Assembly (NCBI RefSeq): GCF_001440035.1
Contig: NZ_LJYG01000034.1
Location: 21,913 to 85,912 of the forward strand
Reading direction: 5' to 3'
Origin: Bradyrhizobium manausense
Lineage (GTDB): Bacteria; Pseudomonadota; Alphaproteobacteria; Rhizobiales; Xanthobacteraceae
Length of the DNA stretch: 64,000 nucleotides
Under the pieces are notes generated by a model. It had not been told where the DNA came from. It worked only from the letters and a program-made list of their open reading frames with translations, and did not search any database. Position numbers and translations under genes: made by a program. Numbering within the stretch: position 1 is the stretch's first letter; each line of letters opens with the position of its first letter. Below are positions 1-8,277 of this stretch, piece by piece.

Positions 1-1473
1 GAGCCACTCCGCTCGCATGGCGTCATCAAGCGCGCCTGCGCCGTTACCGACGGCTACGCGCGTCGTCGCCGCAAGGACCGCCTCGGGCGCCCCCTTCACG
101 GCGATCAGTACATCCTGCCCATGCTCATGAACGGTCGCCATCATCTTGGCGACCGGATCAAAAGCATGCTTGCGCACGACGCCATGGCCTTCCAGCAAAG
201 CTGTCCGCTTGAAGCCGGCGCGCAGCCCGGCACGCAGAAGCGCGATCTCCATGGGATCGCCGCTGCCGCGCTCGTCGAGACCATTGAGATGCGCATCGTT
301 GCAGAGGACCGCGATCCGGAGCAATTCGGAAGCCTGCGGATCGTTGGCAATCTTCGAGCGCCCGCTTCTTTCTGGAGCGCCGGTCTCGAGCTCGATCTCG
401 CCTGACGACGTGCAGAGCCGTCGCACCGTCATCCGATTTTCGGTTAGGGTACCGGTCTTGTCGGTGAGAATGACCGTGGTCGCCCCGAGCGTCTCGACCG
501 CCGAGAGACGTTCGATCAGTGCATTTTGCTGCGCCATGCGCCACATGCCACGCGCAAGCGCAAGCGTCGCGACGATGGGGAGACCTTCGGGAATTGCGGC
601 GACGGCGAGCGCGATGGCCGCCTCGATCATCAGGAGAGCGTTTTTACCACTCAATAGACCAACGGCACCGATGATGGCGGCGACGACAATCGTCGCCCAG
701 ACGAGTTGCACCGACAGGCGCTCGAGCTTGCGCTCAAGGGGCGAATGACCCGGATCGGCTTCGAGAACTAGCCGCGTCACCCGGCCTAGTTCTGTGATGA
801 TTCCGGTCGCGACCACGACACCAACGCCGGTGCCGCGCGTAATCGCGGTGCCCTTGAACGCCATCGAGGCGCGATCGCCGAGACGGGTGTCTGCGCCGAC
901 CGGGCACGTCTGCTTGTCGATGGCGACCGATTCGCCGGTCAACGTCGACTCGTCTGCGGAGAGACGGGAAGTCTCGATGAGGCGCAGGTCGGCCGACACC
1001 GCGTCGCCAGCGTCCAGAACGACAATATCGCCCGGAACGAGCTCCTCGGCCGGCACGACATGAACGCGACCCTCGCGTCGGACGCGGACGGTGCGCGATC
1101 CAAGCGCACGCAAGGCCTCGATCGAGCGCGCCGCTTTCAACTCGGTTAGGAAGCCGATCAGCGCGTTGATGGCAAGGACCGCAATAATGGCACTGCCTTC
1201 CTCCAGTTCGCCGAAATAGAACGCCAGCCCGGCTGCAAAGCTCAAGAGATAGACGACCGAACTCTTGAACTGGTGCAACAACAGGCTCGTCACGCGGGTG
1301 GGCTGCCGCGAGGTAATCGTGTTCGCACCGAAGCGCTTTCGTCGCGCGTTGACCTCAGCATTGGAGAGCCCCTCGGAAACGGACACGCGCAATTGCCGCA
1401 GCAACTCAGCGACCGGCAGAGCATGCGGGTTTCCCGGCAGGACTAAGTGTTCAGCGACGACGTGCCTTTCTAT
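1..1473 (-). CDS. Cation-transporting P-type ATPase (P2-type), 3' end outside window
   Basis: Minus-strand frame open from 1473 to the window edge. It encodes a P2-type cation pump of the inner membrane that moves an ion at the expense of ATP. An N-terminal cation-ATPase segment is followed by a TGES motif, a PEGLP motif in the transmembrane region and the phosphorylation site DKTGTLTENRM (DKTGT codons near 462-448). PEGLP points to Ca2+- or other P2-type pumps rather than heavy-metal P1B pumps. The start is odd: an in-frame TAA is followed by AAGGAGG, six bases and then an ATA codon (1473-1471) where ATG is expected. The first later common start would lack that ribosome site. The substrate cannot be told from this part. 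A membrane protein gene diverges from it across a gap of about 100 bases. Confidence 0.85.
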   Translation of the reverse strand, partial: MERHVVAEHLVLPGNPHALPVAELLRQLRVSVSEGLSNAEVNARRKRFGANTITSRQPTRVTSLLLHQFKSSVVYLLSFAAGLAFYFGELEEGSAIIAVLAINALIGFLTELKAARSIEALRALGSRTVRVRREGRVHVVPAEELVPGDIVVLDAGDAVSADLRLIETSRLSADESTLTGESVAIDKQTCPVGADTRLGDRASMAFKGTAITRGTGVGVVVATGIITELGRVTRLVLEADPGHSPLERKLERLSVQLVWATIVVAAIIGAVGLLSGKNALLMIEAAIALAVAAIPEGLPIVATLALARGMWRMAQQNALIERLSAVETLGATTVILTDKTGTLTENRMTVRRLCTSSGEIELETGAPERSGRSKIANDPQASELLRIAVLCNDAHLNGLDERGSGDPMEIALLRAGLRAGFKRTALLEGHGVVRKHAFDPVAKMMATVHEHGQDVLIAVKGAPEAVLAATTRVAVGNGAGALDDAMRAEWL

Positions 1474-1581
1474 AGCGAACCTCCTTTACGCCGAGAAACG
1501 GGCACTTAAGATACTCGAGCCTCGATACACGGTATTGACTTGAAGCAAGCGAGGGCAACGAAATCCGGAGCAGTGAAGCCG

Positions 1582-2163
1582 ATGATTGCCCAAACATCCG
1601 AAGAGACGATCGAGCTTCGGGTCGACGACATCGCCCAGCTCTTTCACACGCTTGACCCTTTCCCGTTTCGCGAGCGTGATCTCGATAGAGAAGCGGAGGA
1701 ATACATTGTCGGCTGGGCGCGGGAGCTCTCGGGCCAGCCAGCGATCCGGATTCGAGTTCATCATCCTGATACTGATACGCAAGCGAAAGCCGCGCTGGTG
1801 CTCCGCGAAGCCTTTGGTCACTATTTTGCGGATCGAGCGAACGCAACTCAAAGAGATATCAACGAGCTGTTCAAAATAGGCCGCTGGTCGCTGGCCATCG
1901 GACTCGCCATTCTGATCACGTGTCTGCTCTTGGCGCACGTAGTCGTTGGCTCGCTGTTCGGCGAGCCCTTGCGGCGTCTCCTGGAGGAGAGCCTCTTGAT
2001 CTTGGGGTGGGTTGCGAACTGGCGCCCGTTGGAGATCTTTCTGTATGACTGGTGGCCGCTCGTTCGTCGGCGTGATCTTTACCGACGCCTTTCTAAGGCA
2101 GTTATTGAAACTCGGCCCATCGTTCAGAGCGATGCCGGTATAGCAGCCAGCCAACACGGATAG
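1582..2163 (+). CDS. Hypothetical membrane protein
   Basis: About 193 residues. The soluble N-terminal half is rich in charged residues (FRERDLDREAEEY). One clear hydrophobic segment (SLAIGLAILITCLLLAHVVV) lies in the middle and a second moderately hydrophobic stretch (LLEESLLILGWVANW) follows, then a basic tail. The frame is open from a TTG at 1540. I chose the ATG at 1582 because it follows a GGAG, though the spacing is long; a GTG at 1573 is also possible. It sits between two P-type ATPase genes and points away from the first, so a role linked to ion stress or membrane state is conceivable, but nothing in the sequence shows a function. Confidence 0.6.
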   Translation: MIAQTSEETIELRVDDIAQLFHTLDPFPFRERDLDREAEEYIVGWARELSGQPAIRIRVHHPDTDTQAKAALVLREAFGHYFADRANATQRDINELFKIGRWSLAIGLAILITCLLLAHVVVGSLFGEPLRRLLEESLLILGWVANWRPLEIFLYDWWPLVRRRDLYRRLSKAVIETRPIVQSDAGIAASQHG

Positions 2164-2197
2164 TGCCGTTTCAAGGTAGGAACGGCGTGAACGTCAG

Positions 2198-4495
2198 CTA
2201 AGCCGCCGCCTGGGACGCCACGGCTTCGTAAATATCCTCCTCCTGGGCTGTGTGCATGCGCACCAGCGTTTCGATCGCCTCGATGACCCGCTGGGCGTCT
2301 CGGACAAGGTAGCGGTCGACTTTCTCTGACGGCAGATCCTCCACGATCCGATCGAGCAGCCGGGTCAGGTGCAGGATCTCCCGATGAGCGCGGCTCATGG
2401 CAGAAAGGCCGTAGCGTTCGCGTAGCACCTCCGCAAGCTTCGGATAGACGCTGTCCTCATCGGCGCGCTCATGCGTGGCAACGCTGCCCTGGACGATGCG
2501 CTGAGCATCCCCGATGAGCACTGCGGCGGACGCCGGCGTCGCATCGTCCAACGCATCGACGATCTTGCGCAGGCGGTCGAGGTCCTTGAAGAGGACCTGA
2601 TGATCGTGATGCAATGCCAGCCCCTGCTCCACGGTGATGCGTGCACCGCCACTGCCGAGTCCCGGAGTGAGCGCCCGCAATGCGTTCAGGATGACCGCAA
2701 TGTCGATGACCTCCTGGACGATGGCTGCGGGCACAGGATCAAGCCAGCCGACGGCAGCAGCGACCATTGCCACTAACGACAACCCCATGCCGACCACAAT
2801 GCTTTGCAGAGCGATGCGTCGTGCCCGCTGCGCAATCATGATCGCTTCGCCAACGCGATCGAGCCGGTCGGCCAGGATCACCACATCGGCGGCCTCGGAC
2901 GACGCGGTCGCTCCGCGCGCGCCGAGCGCGACCCCGATATCGGCGACGGCCAGCGCCGGGGCATCATTGATGCCATCGCCGACCATGACGGTCGGATGCA
3001 GCCGCTGTTCGCTGCGCACCGCCTCGACCTTGTCCGAAGGAACGCGGTCGGCCAGCACGGCATCGAGGTCGAGCGCTGCACCCATGGCCTGCGCTGCAGC
3101 GGCGCGATCGCCCGTGACCATTACCATGCGCGCGATGCCGGCATCGCGCAGCAGCCGGATCGCTCGGGGCGTATCGGCCCGCAGCTCGTCGGCCAGTAGC
3201 AGCGCGCCGATCGAGCGGCCATCTACAGCGACGAAGACGATGAGGGCCGAGCGCCATGAGGCGCGCCGGATCGCACGCAGCTCCCAAGGCGACAGTTCGG
3301 CATGCGAGCGAACCAGCTGCCGCGAGCCCGCAGTGACACTTCGCCCGTCAATCACGCCGCTCAAGCCGGTGCCTATGGTCTCCTTGACATGTTCGGGCGC
3401 TTTGAGTTTGAGGCCACGATTGAGAGCCGCGGCCACGATGGTCTTGGCAAGCACGTGATGTGAGGCCTGCTCGAGCGATGCCGCAAGCCTGAGAACCTCG
3501 TCCGGATTCTCCCCGGGAGCGACCTCGATCGAGAGCAACCGTGCCCCTCCGACGGTCAGGGTGCCGGTCTTGTCAAATAGCACCGTATGCGCGCGAGCCA
3601 GCGCTTCCAGCGCTCCTCCACCCTTGACGAGAATGCCGCGCCGGGCCGCTCGCGCCACCCCGGCGATGAAGGCGACCGGTGCGGCCAGGATCAGCGGGCA
3701 AGGCGTCGCCGCCACAAGCACAGCAAGGCTGCGCGTCAAATCACCGGAAATCCGCCATGCCAGAAAGGCGACGACAAGCGTCACCGGGAGAAGGATCAGC
3801 GCAAAACGGTCGGCCATTCGCACAAAGGGAGCCTTCGCCGTTTGGGCCGCCGTCACCATGCGCACGATGCCGGCGTAGGTGCTCTCCCCGGCCAGCGCAG
3901 TCACTGTCAACTCGAAGGTCTCACCCGCGTTCAACGAGCCGGAAAGAACCGCGCTGCCACGGGTCTTCTCGACCGGAATGGGTTCGCCGGTAACCGCGGA
4001 TTCGTCGATGATGGCCGAGGCCGAGCCAACAATACCATCAACCGGCGCGACCTCACCGGCCCTTACGAGAAGCTCGTCGCCGATCGAGATTGCCTCGATC
4101 GGGACCTCTTCGATGCCCTCGTCGCGCTTGCGGTGTCCCTGCCGCGGTGCCCGATCGACCAGGGAGCGCAGGTCACGCTCCGCCCGCGCGATCGCGATAT
4201 CCTCCAGCACGTTGCCGCCGGAATACATCAGCGCAACGACGGCCCCGGCAAGTGGCTGGCCAAGCGCCAACGCCGCGCTCATCGACAGCAGCGCAATCGC
4301 GTCCACGCCGAAGCGACCGCTCAGAAGATCCCTTACGATCGAGACCGCCAGCCCTCCGATCACGGGCGCCGTGCCGAGTTCCCAGGCAAGGTCGGCCAGA
4401 TCAGGCTTGCCCGCCGCTCGCGCGAGAATACCCACGGTCAGTCCCGCAATTGCGATCGCAACCAGACCCCACCTCAGGACCCGCTCAAACAACAT
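2198..4495 (-). CDS. P1B-5-type metal ATPase with C-terminal haemerythrin domain (Nia-like)
   Basis: 765 residues. Inner-membrane metal exporter. The actuator domain has SAVTGEP (about residue 166). The membrane metal site is TPCP (about 264-267) instead of the CPC of Cu+/Zn2+ pumps. The phosphorylation site DKTGTLT is near 308 and MVGDGINDAPAL lies in the hinge. From about residue 590 to the end is a haemerythrin-like four-helix domain (HHDHQ, THERADED, HREI, HTAQEED). TPC plus a haemerythrin tail are the marks of the P1B-5 class, represented by Sinorhizobium Nia, reported to handle Ni and Fe in nodules. There is no N-terminal metal-binding (HMA) domain. A FixK/FNR-like box lies 56-69 bases upstream. 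Family assignment is firm; the metal is inferred from the class. Confidence 0.9.
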   Translation of the reverse strand: MLFERVLRWGLVAIAIAGLTVGILARAAGKPDLADLAWELGTAPVIGGLAVSIVRDLLSGRFGVDAIALLSMSAALALGQPLAGAVVALMYSGGNVLEDIAIARAERDLRSLVDRAPRQGHRKRDEGIEEVPIEAISIGDELLVRAGEVAPVDGIVGSASAIIDESAVTGEPIPVEKTRGSAVLSGSLNAGETFELTVTALAGESTYAGIVRMVTAAQTAKAPFVRMADRFALILLPVTLVVAFLAWRISGDLTRSLAVLVAATPCPLILAAPVAFIAGVARAARRGILVKGGGALEALARAHTVLFDKTGTLTVGGARLLSIEVAPGENPDEVLRLAASLEQASHHVLAKTIVAAALNRGLKLKAPEHVKETIGTGLSGVIDGRSVTAGSRQLVRSHAELSPWELRAIRRASWRSALIVFVAVDGRSIGALLLADELRADTPRAIRLLRDAGIARMVMVTGDRAAAAQAMGAALDLDAVLADRVPSDKVEAVRSEQRLHPTVMVGDGINDAPALAVADIGVALGARGATASSEAADVVILADRLDRVGEAIMIAQRARRIALQSIVVGMGLSLVAMVAAAVGWLDPVPAAIVQEVIDIAVILNALRALTPGLGSGGARITVEQGLALHHDHQVLFKDLDRLRKIVDALDDATPASAAVLIGDAQRIVQGSVATHERADEDSVYPKLAEVLRERYGLSAMSRAHREILHLTRLLDRIVEDLPSEKVDRYLVRDAQRVIEAIETLVRMHTAQEEDIYEAVASQAAA

Positions 4496-4550
4496 GGCTT
4501 CGTTCCACAGCTAAACGAACGTCACCTACTTCCGAGACCAGCTTAGCTGT

Positions 4551-4564
4551 TTGAGCAAGATCAA
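4551..4564 (-). promoter_or_regulatory. FixK/FNR-like box upstream of the P1B-5 ATPase
   Basis: TTGAGCAAGATCAA matches the FNR/FixK consensus TTGAT-N4-ATCAA except for one base. Its centre is about 62 bases before the ATG at 4495. With the usual -41.5 placement, transcription would start near 4516 and leave a leader of about 20 bases. This fits low-oxygen activation of the pump. Confidence 0.6.
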
Positions 4565-5203
4565 CCGGCGAGACGAAGAAGAATGCCTATCTAGAAGCCT
4601 GCCTGCAACGAGGTGAAGGCGTCAAACCATACTTGAACCGCGGTGCGGGTCCCGCAGGCCATCACGCTAATATCGCCGCTCTGCCCTGGTTCGTTCGCTC
4701 AGGGATGACGAGAATCATGCGCCGGCGCCGTGCCAAGACGAAGCGCTTTTTGAATCGGACGCCAAAATTCTTCAGAGATGCCTGAGCTCACCTGCAGTGA
4801 ATGGGAAGCTTAAGCCCTCTTAGGTACAGTATGAAACGTGTCATAGTGATTCTGGGTTGCAGAACTTGTTGGAGGCGATGCAAACGTAAGGGAATTTTGT
4901 CGCCAGTTCGGCGGCATTCAAGTTCAGAAGCTTCTGGCTGTTCATCGGGCTGCGCAAATCGAGCCGCGAAGCCGATGCCGGACTTTCGACCTGCCCCAAA
5001 AGAGGTTCTCACACAGCCTGGGCCACGAATTCTCGCCTTTTCGACTGCCGGTCGAATATCGTAGACGGGAACATCAAGGCGTGCGCGGCATGTCGGACAG
5101 CTCTAAGTCATGGTCGGAGGGGGCAGCCGTCAATGCCCGATCCGCGAGGATCGATAGTGATCTGGTCAATTCGTGGGTAATCGCATCACGCGAGACTGAC
5201 GCC
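4565..5203. other. Intergenic, no convincing gene
   Basis: About 640 bases. Short overlapping frames on both strands (for example 4788-5012 minus and 4801-5064 plus) have no recognisable domain, no good ribosome site and compete with each other. I see no tRNA, repeat or clear terminator. Confidence 0.4.
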
Positions 5204-5542
5204 TTATAAAGGGCTCGAACTTACCATCACGCGCAATCGACAACAGAACTCTTCCACGAGGTCATGCGTAACCTGAAAGTTCGCCAGGACCTTCTCGGCC
5301 CGTAGCCGATCTTCTGTTCCGTCAGCAAACGCGTCACGCAGCCTGCGAAGATAATTCAAGCGATCTCGACATTTGCTGGCTCTCTTTTCCGCGAACTCCA
5401 GATACTCCAAGTTGCGGCCGAGCTTGTCTTCTTCGGCAATCATCAGCTTGCTGATGGTTTCTCGATTGCGGTCGCTAATGTCCTGGCTGGTCAAGATGTT
5501 GAGAAAATGATCGATGTTGGCGCATTCGACAAACCTGTCCAC
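5204..5542 (-). CDS. Small helical hypothetical protein
   Basis: 112 residues from a GTG at 5542, chosen because GGGGAGGA lies seven bases upstream. The longer frame reaching 5695 would run through the FixK-like box. The sequence is charged and probably all-helical: ISDRNRETISKLMIAEEDKLG, then a segment rich in Arg and Glu with regularly spaced leucines. It resembles small uncharacterised proteins I associate with Bradyrhizobium. A perfect FixK/FNR-type box lies about 80-93 bases upstream, between this gene and the divergent Crp/Fnr fragment, so oxygen-linked expression is plausible. Function unknown. Confidence 0.6.
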   Translation of the reverse strand: MDRFVECANIDHFLNILTSQDISDRNRETISKLMIAEEDKLGRNLEYLEFAEKRASKCRDRLNYLRRLRDAFADGTEDRLRAEKVLANFQVTHDLVEEFCCRLRVMVSSSPL

Positions 5543-5621
5543 GAAGCGTCCTCCCCTCTCGAACCGAGTGAAAGGTAACCTCGCAGCGCCGCATCTAGCT
5601 ACCTTCCCGAGAGCTTCAAAG

Positions 5622-5635
5622 TTGATCGCGATCAA
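5622..5635. promoter_or_regulatory. Perfect FixK/FNR box
   Basis: TTGATCGCGATCAA is an exact match to TTGAT-N4-ATCAA and is fully palindromic. It lies between the divergent GTG at 5542 and ATG at 5682 and could serve either direction. Confidence 0.75.
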
Positions 5636-5681
5636 AATACTATTCGATGAAAAGAGTAGAGATACGGGCTGGAGCTGCCCG

Positions 5682-5994
5682 ATGACGAAATACACAGCAG
5701 GACCGGCTATTCACGCGGTGGACCCCTGGGTTCCTGGCAATCCCGTATCGGGTGAACGTCACCAATTGCTCAGCGACGAGGAGCGGGCTCAGCTCACGAG
5801 GATCGCAACCGTCGTTCGCTTCGAAAAGGGTCAAAAGATTTACAGGGAAGGGGAAACCGCAGAGGCGGCATTCAACATCATCAATGGAGTAGTCACCGCC
5901 TACCGGGTAGTGCAAGACACGGAATACGTCCTTTCGTTTTTATATCCTGGTGATCTTTTTGGTCTTTCAGAGGAAGGGCGATATGCAAACGCAA
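5682..5994 (+). pseudogene. Crp/Fnr-family regulator, N-terminal fragment
   Basis: Begins at an ATG (MTKYTAGPAIHAVDPW) and encodes the start of a cyclic-nucleotide-binding-like sensor domain: LLSDEERAQLTRIATVVRFEKGQKIYREGE... and FLYPGDLFGL followed by EGRYANATQ. Similarity stops there, and no dimerisation helix or helix-turn-helix remains. From about 5985-6000 the DNA encodes, in another frame, the tail of a different regulator. The Crp frame runs on to 6191 without family likeness. This is a truncated gene made by a deletion or recombination. A perfect FixK box lies upstream, as is common for fixK/nnrR-like regulators. Confidence 0.8.
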
Positions 5995-6093
5995 CGCAAA
6001 GTCGAAGCGATCCGCGCCTGCCTGAAGGGCGGCCTCATCAACGTGCTGATAACCGACAAGTTTACCGCCGAAAGGCTTCTGAAGCCCGACTAG
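5983..6093 (+). pseudogene. SorC/DeoR-type sugar-binding regulator, C-terminal remnant
   Basis: The last 36 codons (MQTQRKVEAIRACLKGGLIN then VLITDKFTAERLLKPD) look like the extreme C-terminus of SorC-family sugar-responsive regulators (AIRAxLxGGLINVLITDxxTAxxLL). The rest of the gene has been replaced by the Crp/Fnr fragment. It ends 12 bases before the dehydrogenase, so an original sorC-like regulator-dehydrogenase operon for a polyol is likely. Confidence 0.65.
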
Positions 6094-6105
6094 GAAGGGA
6101 CGGAA

Positions 6106-6888
6106 ATGAATCGCTTTGCTGGCAAGACCGTCGTGATCACTGGGGCCAGCCGCGGTATAGGCGCGGCCCTCGCCCGTCGCTTTGCTCGTGAGGGCGGTGC
6201 GGTCGTCGTCTCGGCAAACGAACCGGCCTGCGAACGTGTCGCCGCCGCAATCACCGCGGCAGGCGGCAAGGCGATCGCGCAGGTCGCGGACGTGACCAAG
6301 AAGCCCGATGTCGTCGCGCTCTACGATGCGGCCGAGCGCGCATTCGGGGGCGTCGACGTTTCAGTACAGAACGCCGGCGTCATCACAATCGCTCGCATCG
6401 AGACCATGACCGAGGGCGAATGAGACAAGGTGATGGAGGTCAACACCAAAGGCGTTTTTCTTTGCTGCCAGGAAGCGATAGCTCGCATGCGCCAACACGG
6501 GCATGGCGGAAGACTGATCAATACGGCTTCGGGCCAGGCGCGGCAGGGCTTCGTCTTCACACCGCACTACGCGGCCTCGAAGTTCGGCGTTGTTGGCATC
6601 ACGCAAAGTCTTGCCAAGGAGGTCGCCAAAGAAGGGATCACCGTCAACGCCTTCTGCCCAGGCATCATCGAGACCGACATGTGGGCTTACAATGACGAGG
6701 CGTGGGGAAAGCTGTTGGGAGACTACAAGCCCGGTGAACTGATGGCCGAGTGGGTTCGCAACATTCCCATGGCTCGCGCGGGCTCCGGAGAGGACGTCGC
6801 CGGTTTGGTGACGTTTCTCGCGAGCGACGACGCCGCCTACATCACGGGCCAAACTATCAATGTCGACGGCGGCCTCATCATGTCCTGA
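6106..6888 (+). pseudogene. Short-chain dehydrogenase/reductase interrupted by TGA
   Basis: One continuous frame of about 260 codons with a single internal TGA at 6421-6423. The N-terminal Rossmann motif is TGASRGIGAAL and VQNAGV follows. After the stop come the catalytic Ser (INTASGQ), the YxxxK motif (HYAASK) and a typical C-terminus ending GQTINVDGGLIMS. Context (EGE-stop-DKVMEVNTKG) shows the TGA stands where SDR proteins have TGG (Trp), so it is a one-base nonsense change. SDR enzymes of this type oxidise sugar alcohols or hydroxyacids with NAD(P). A good ribosome site (GGAAGGGACGGAA) precedes the ATG. A restart at 6430 would lack the cofactor site. Confidence 0.85.
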
Positions 6889-7062
6889 CGGATAAAATGT
6901 TGCTCCGAACTGCCGTCCCGCGGAAAATCTCTGCTCCCAATTCATCGAAATGCGAACGGAATCCATGGTCCGGGCCGGCGATCGGCTCTGGGGGAGCTTG
7001 CCCATTGCACCCCCCGGCGATCTGGGTCATACGGCACGCTCCTATCGCAACGAACGGACTCT

Positions 7063-8145
7063 ATGACGATGGCACACTCCATTCCGGAAGTTCTGAAGGC
7101 TTTTGCCGCTGGCGAGCTCGTCGTCGTTACCGACGATGACAATCGCGAAGGCGAAGGCGATTTGATCGTGGCCGCGTCCCTCTGCACGCCCGAGAAGATG
7201 GCGTTCATTGTCCGCCACACCTCCGGGATCGTATGCGCACCCGTCACGACTGAAGACGCCCGTCGGCTCCGGCTTGATCCGATGGTCGCACACAACGACT
7301 CCAACTATTCGACGGCATTCACGGTCTCGATCGACTACAAGCCTGGCATGACGACAGGCATCTCGGCGGAAGAGCGCACCGCGACTTGCCGCGCTCTCGT
7401 CAATTCGAACGTCGGCCCGAACGACCTCGCGCGCCCCGGGCACATCTTCCCTCTGATCGCCCGTGACGGCGGGGTCCTGATGCGCTCCGGCCACACCGAA
7501 GCCGGGATAGATCTTTGCCGGCTGTCGGGTCTGCCGTTGGTCGCCGTTCTCAGCGAGCTGATGAACGACGACGGCACCGTCATGAAAGGTCCTCAGGTTT
7601 CGGCGTTCGCAGAGAGGCACAATCTCAAGCATGTCACGATCGCCGACATGATTGCGTATCGCCAGGCGCGGGAAAAGTTGATCGAGCGGGTTTCTTCCTT
7701 CACTATCGATAGCCCGATTGGCCCGCTTCAAGCGCACGCATACCGGTCTCCATTCGATGAGATCTATCACTTGGCGCTCGTTTACGGAAACATCGGCGAC
7801 GGTACGAACGTCCTGACGCGCTTCTACAAGCCAAACATCGTGAAGGACCTCTTTGGGGGTCCGCAAAAGGTGTTGCAGGCTCTGGAGCACTTCAAGAAGC
7901 GCAAGTCCGGCGTGCTTGTGTACCTTCGGGATGGTGCTGCTGGTGTGCCCGTGGCCCCCATCACCGAACAGAATTCCGCCGATGCAGAACGAAACAAGCA
8001 GTGGCGCGAGGTGGGCGTGGGCGCACAGATATTGCGAGACCTTGGCGTTTCCTCGATCTGCAACCTGTCCTCATCCGTCCACGACTATAAGGGACTATCG
8101 GGCTTCGGCATCGAAATTACCGGAACCGAACCTTTCGACGGATGA
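7063..8145 (+). CDS. ribB: RibB-like 3,4-dihydroxy-2-butanone-4-phosphate synthase with degenerate GTP cyclohydrolase II domain
   Basis: 360 residues. Residues about 5-205 form a DHBP synthase domain with DDDNREGEGDL (metal-binding acidic loop), HTSGIVCAP, ARPGHIFPL and RSGHTEAGIDL; this enzyme makes the four-carbon precursor of riboflavin from ribulose 5-phosphate. Residues about 210-355 resemble GTP cyclohydrolase II but lack the zinc-binding cysteines of RibA, so the second activity is probably absent. It stands apart from other riboflavin genes, between a broken dehydrogenase and a Liv importer. An extra ribB copy could support flavin-dependent enzymes such as those in the cluster at 47-57 kb; that is only an inference. 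Confidence 0.85.
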   Translation: MTMAHSIPEVLKAFAAGELVVVTDDDNREGEGDLIVAASLCTPEKMAFIVRHTSGIVCAPVTTEDARRLRLDPMVAHNDSNYSTAFTVSIDYKPGMTTGISAEERTATCRALVNSNVGPNDLARPGHIFPLIARDGGVLMRSGHTEAGIDLCRLSGLPLVAVLSELMNDDGTVMKGPQVSAFAERHNLKHVTIADMIAYRQAREKLIERVSSFTIDSPIGPLQAHAYRSPFDEIYHLALVYGNIGDGTNVLTRFYKPNIVKDLFGGPQKVLQALEHFKKRKSGVLVYLRDGAAGVPVAPITEQNSADAERNKQWREVGVGAQILRDLGVSSICNLSSSVHDYKGLSGFGIEITGTEPFDG

Positions 8146-8277
8146 TGGCCGGTCGATCATCATGAGCTTAGGCCGCGCGGGTGCTTTGCCCGCTCCGCTT
8201 TTCGGCCTTCTAGCTGTCTCTTGCCGTTTCGAAGGTCCGGCTCACCACATCGGACGCGCGCGACGCCCTAGGCGGAG

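Noticed and set aside
1535-1548. TTGACTTGAAGCAA as a FixK box for the first ATPase
   Set aside because: Matches the consensus in only part of each half-site; kept out of the feature list.
2634-4546. Long plus-strand frames (2634-3458, 3587-4546, 3879-4514)
   Set aside because: They are antisense to the P1B-5 ATPase, rich in Arg and Ser with no domain; typical shadows in high-GC coding DNA.
4788-5064. Overlapping small frames on both strands
   Set aside because: Mutually overlapping, no family and no start signal.
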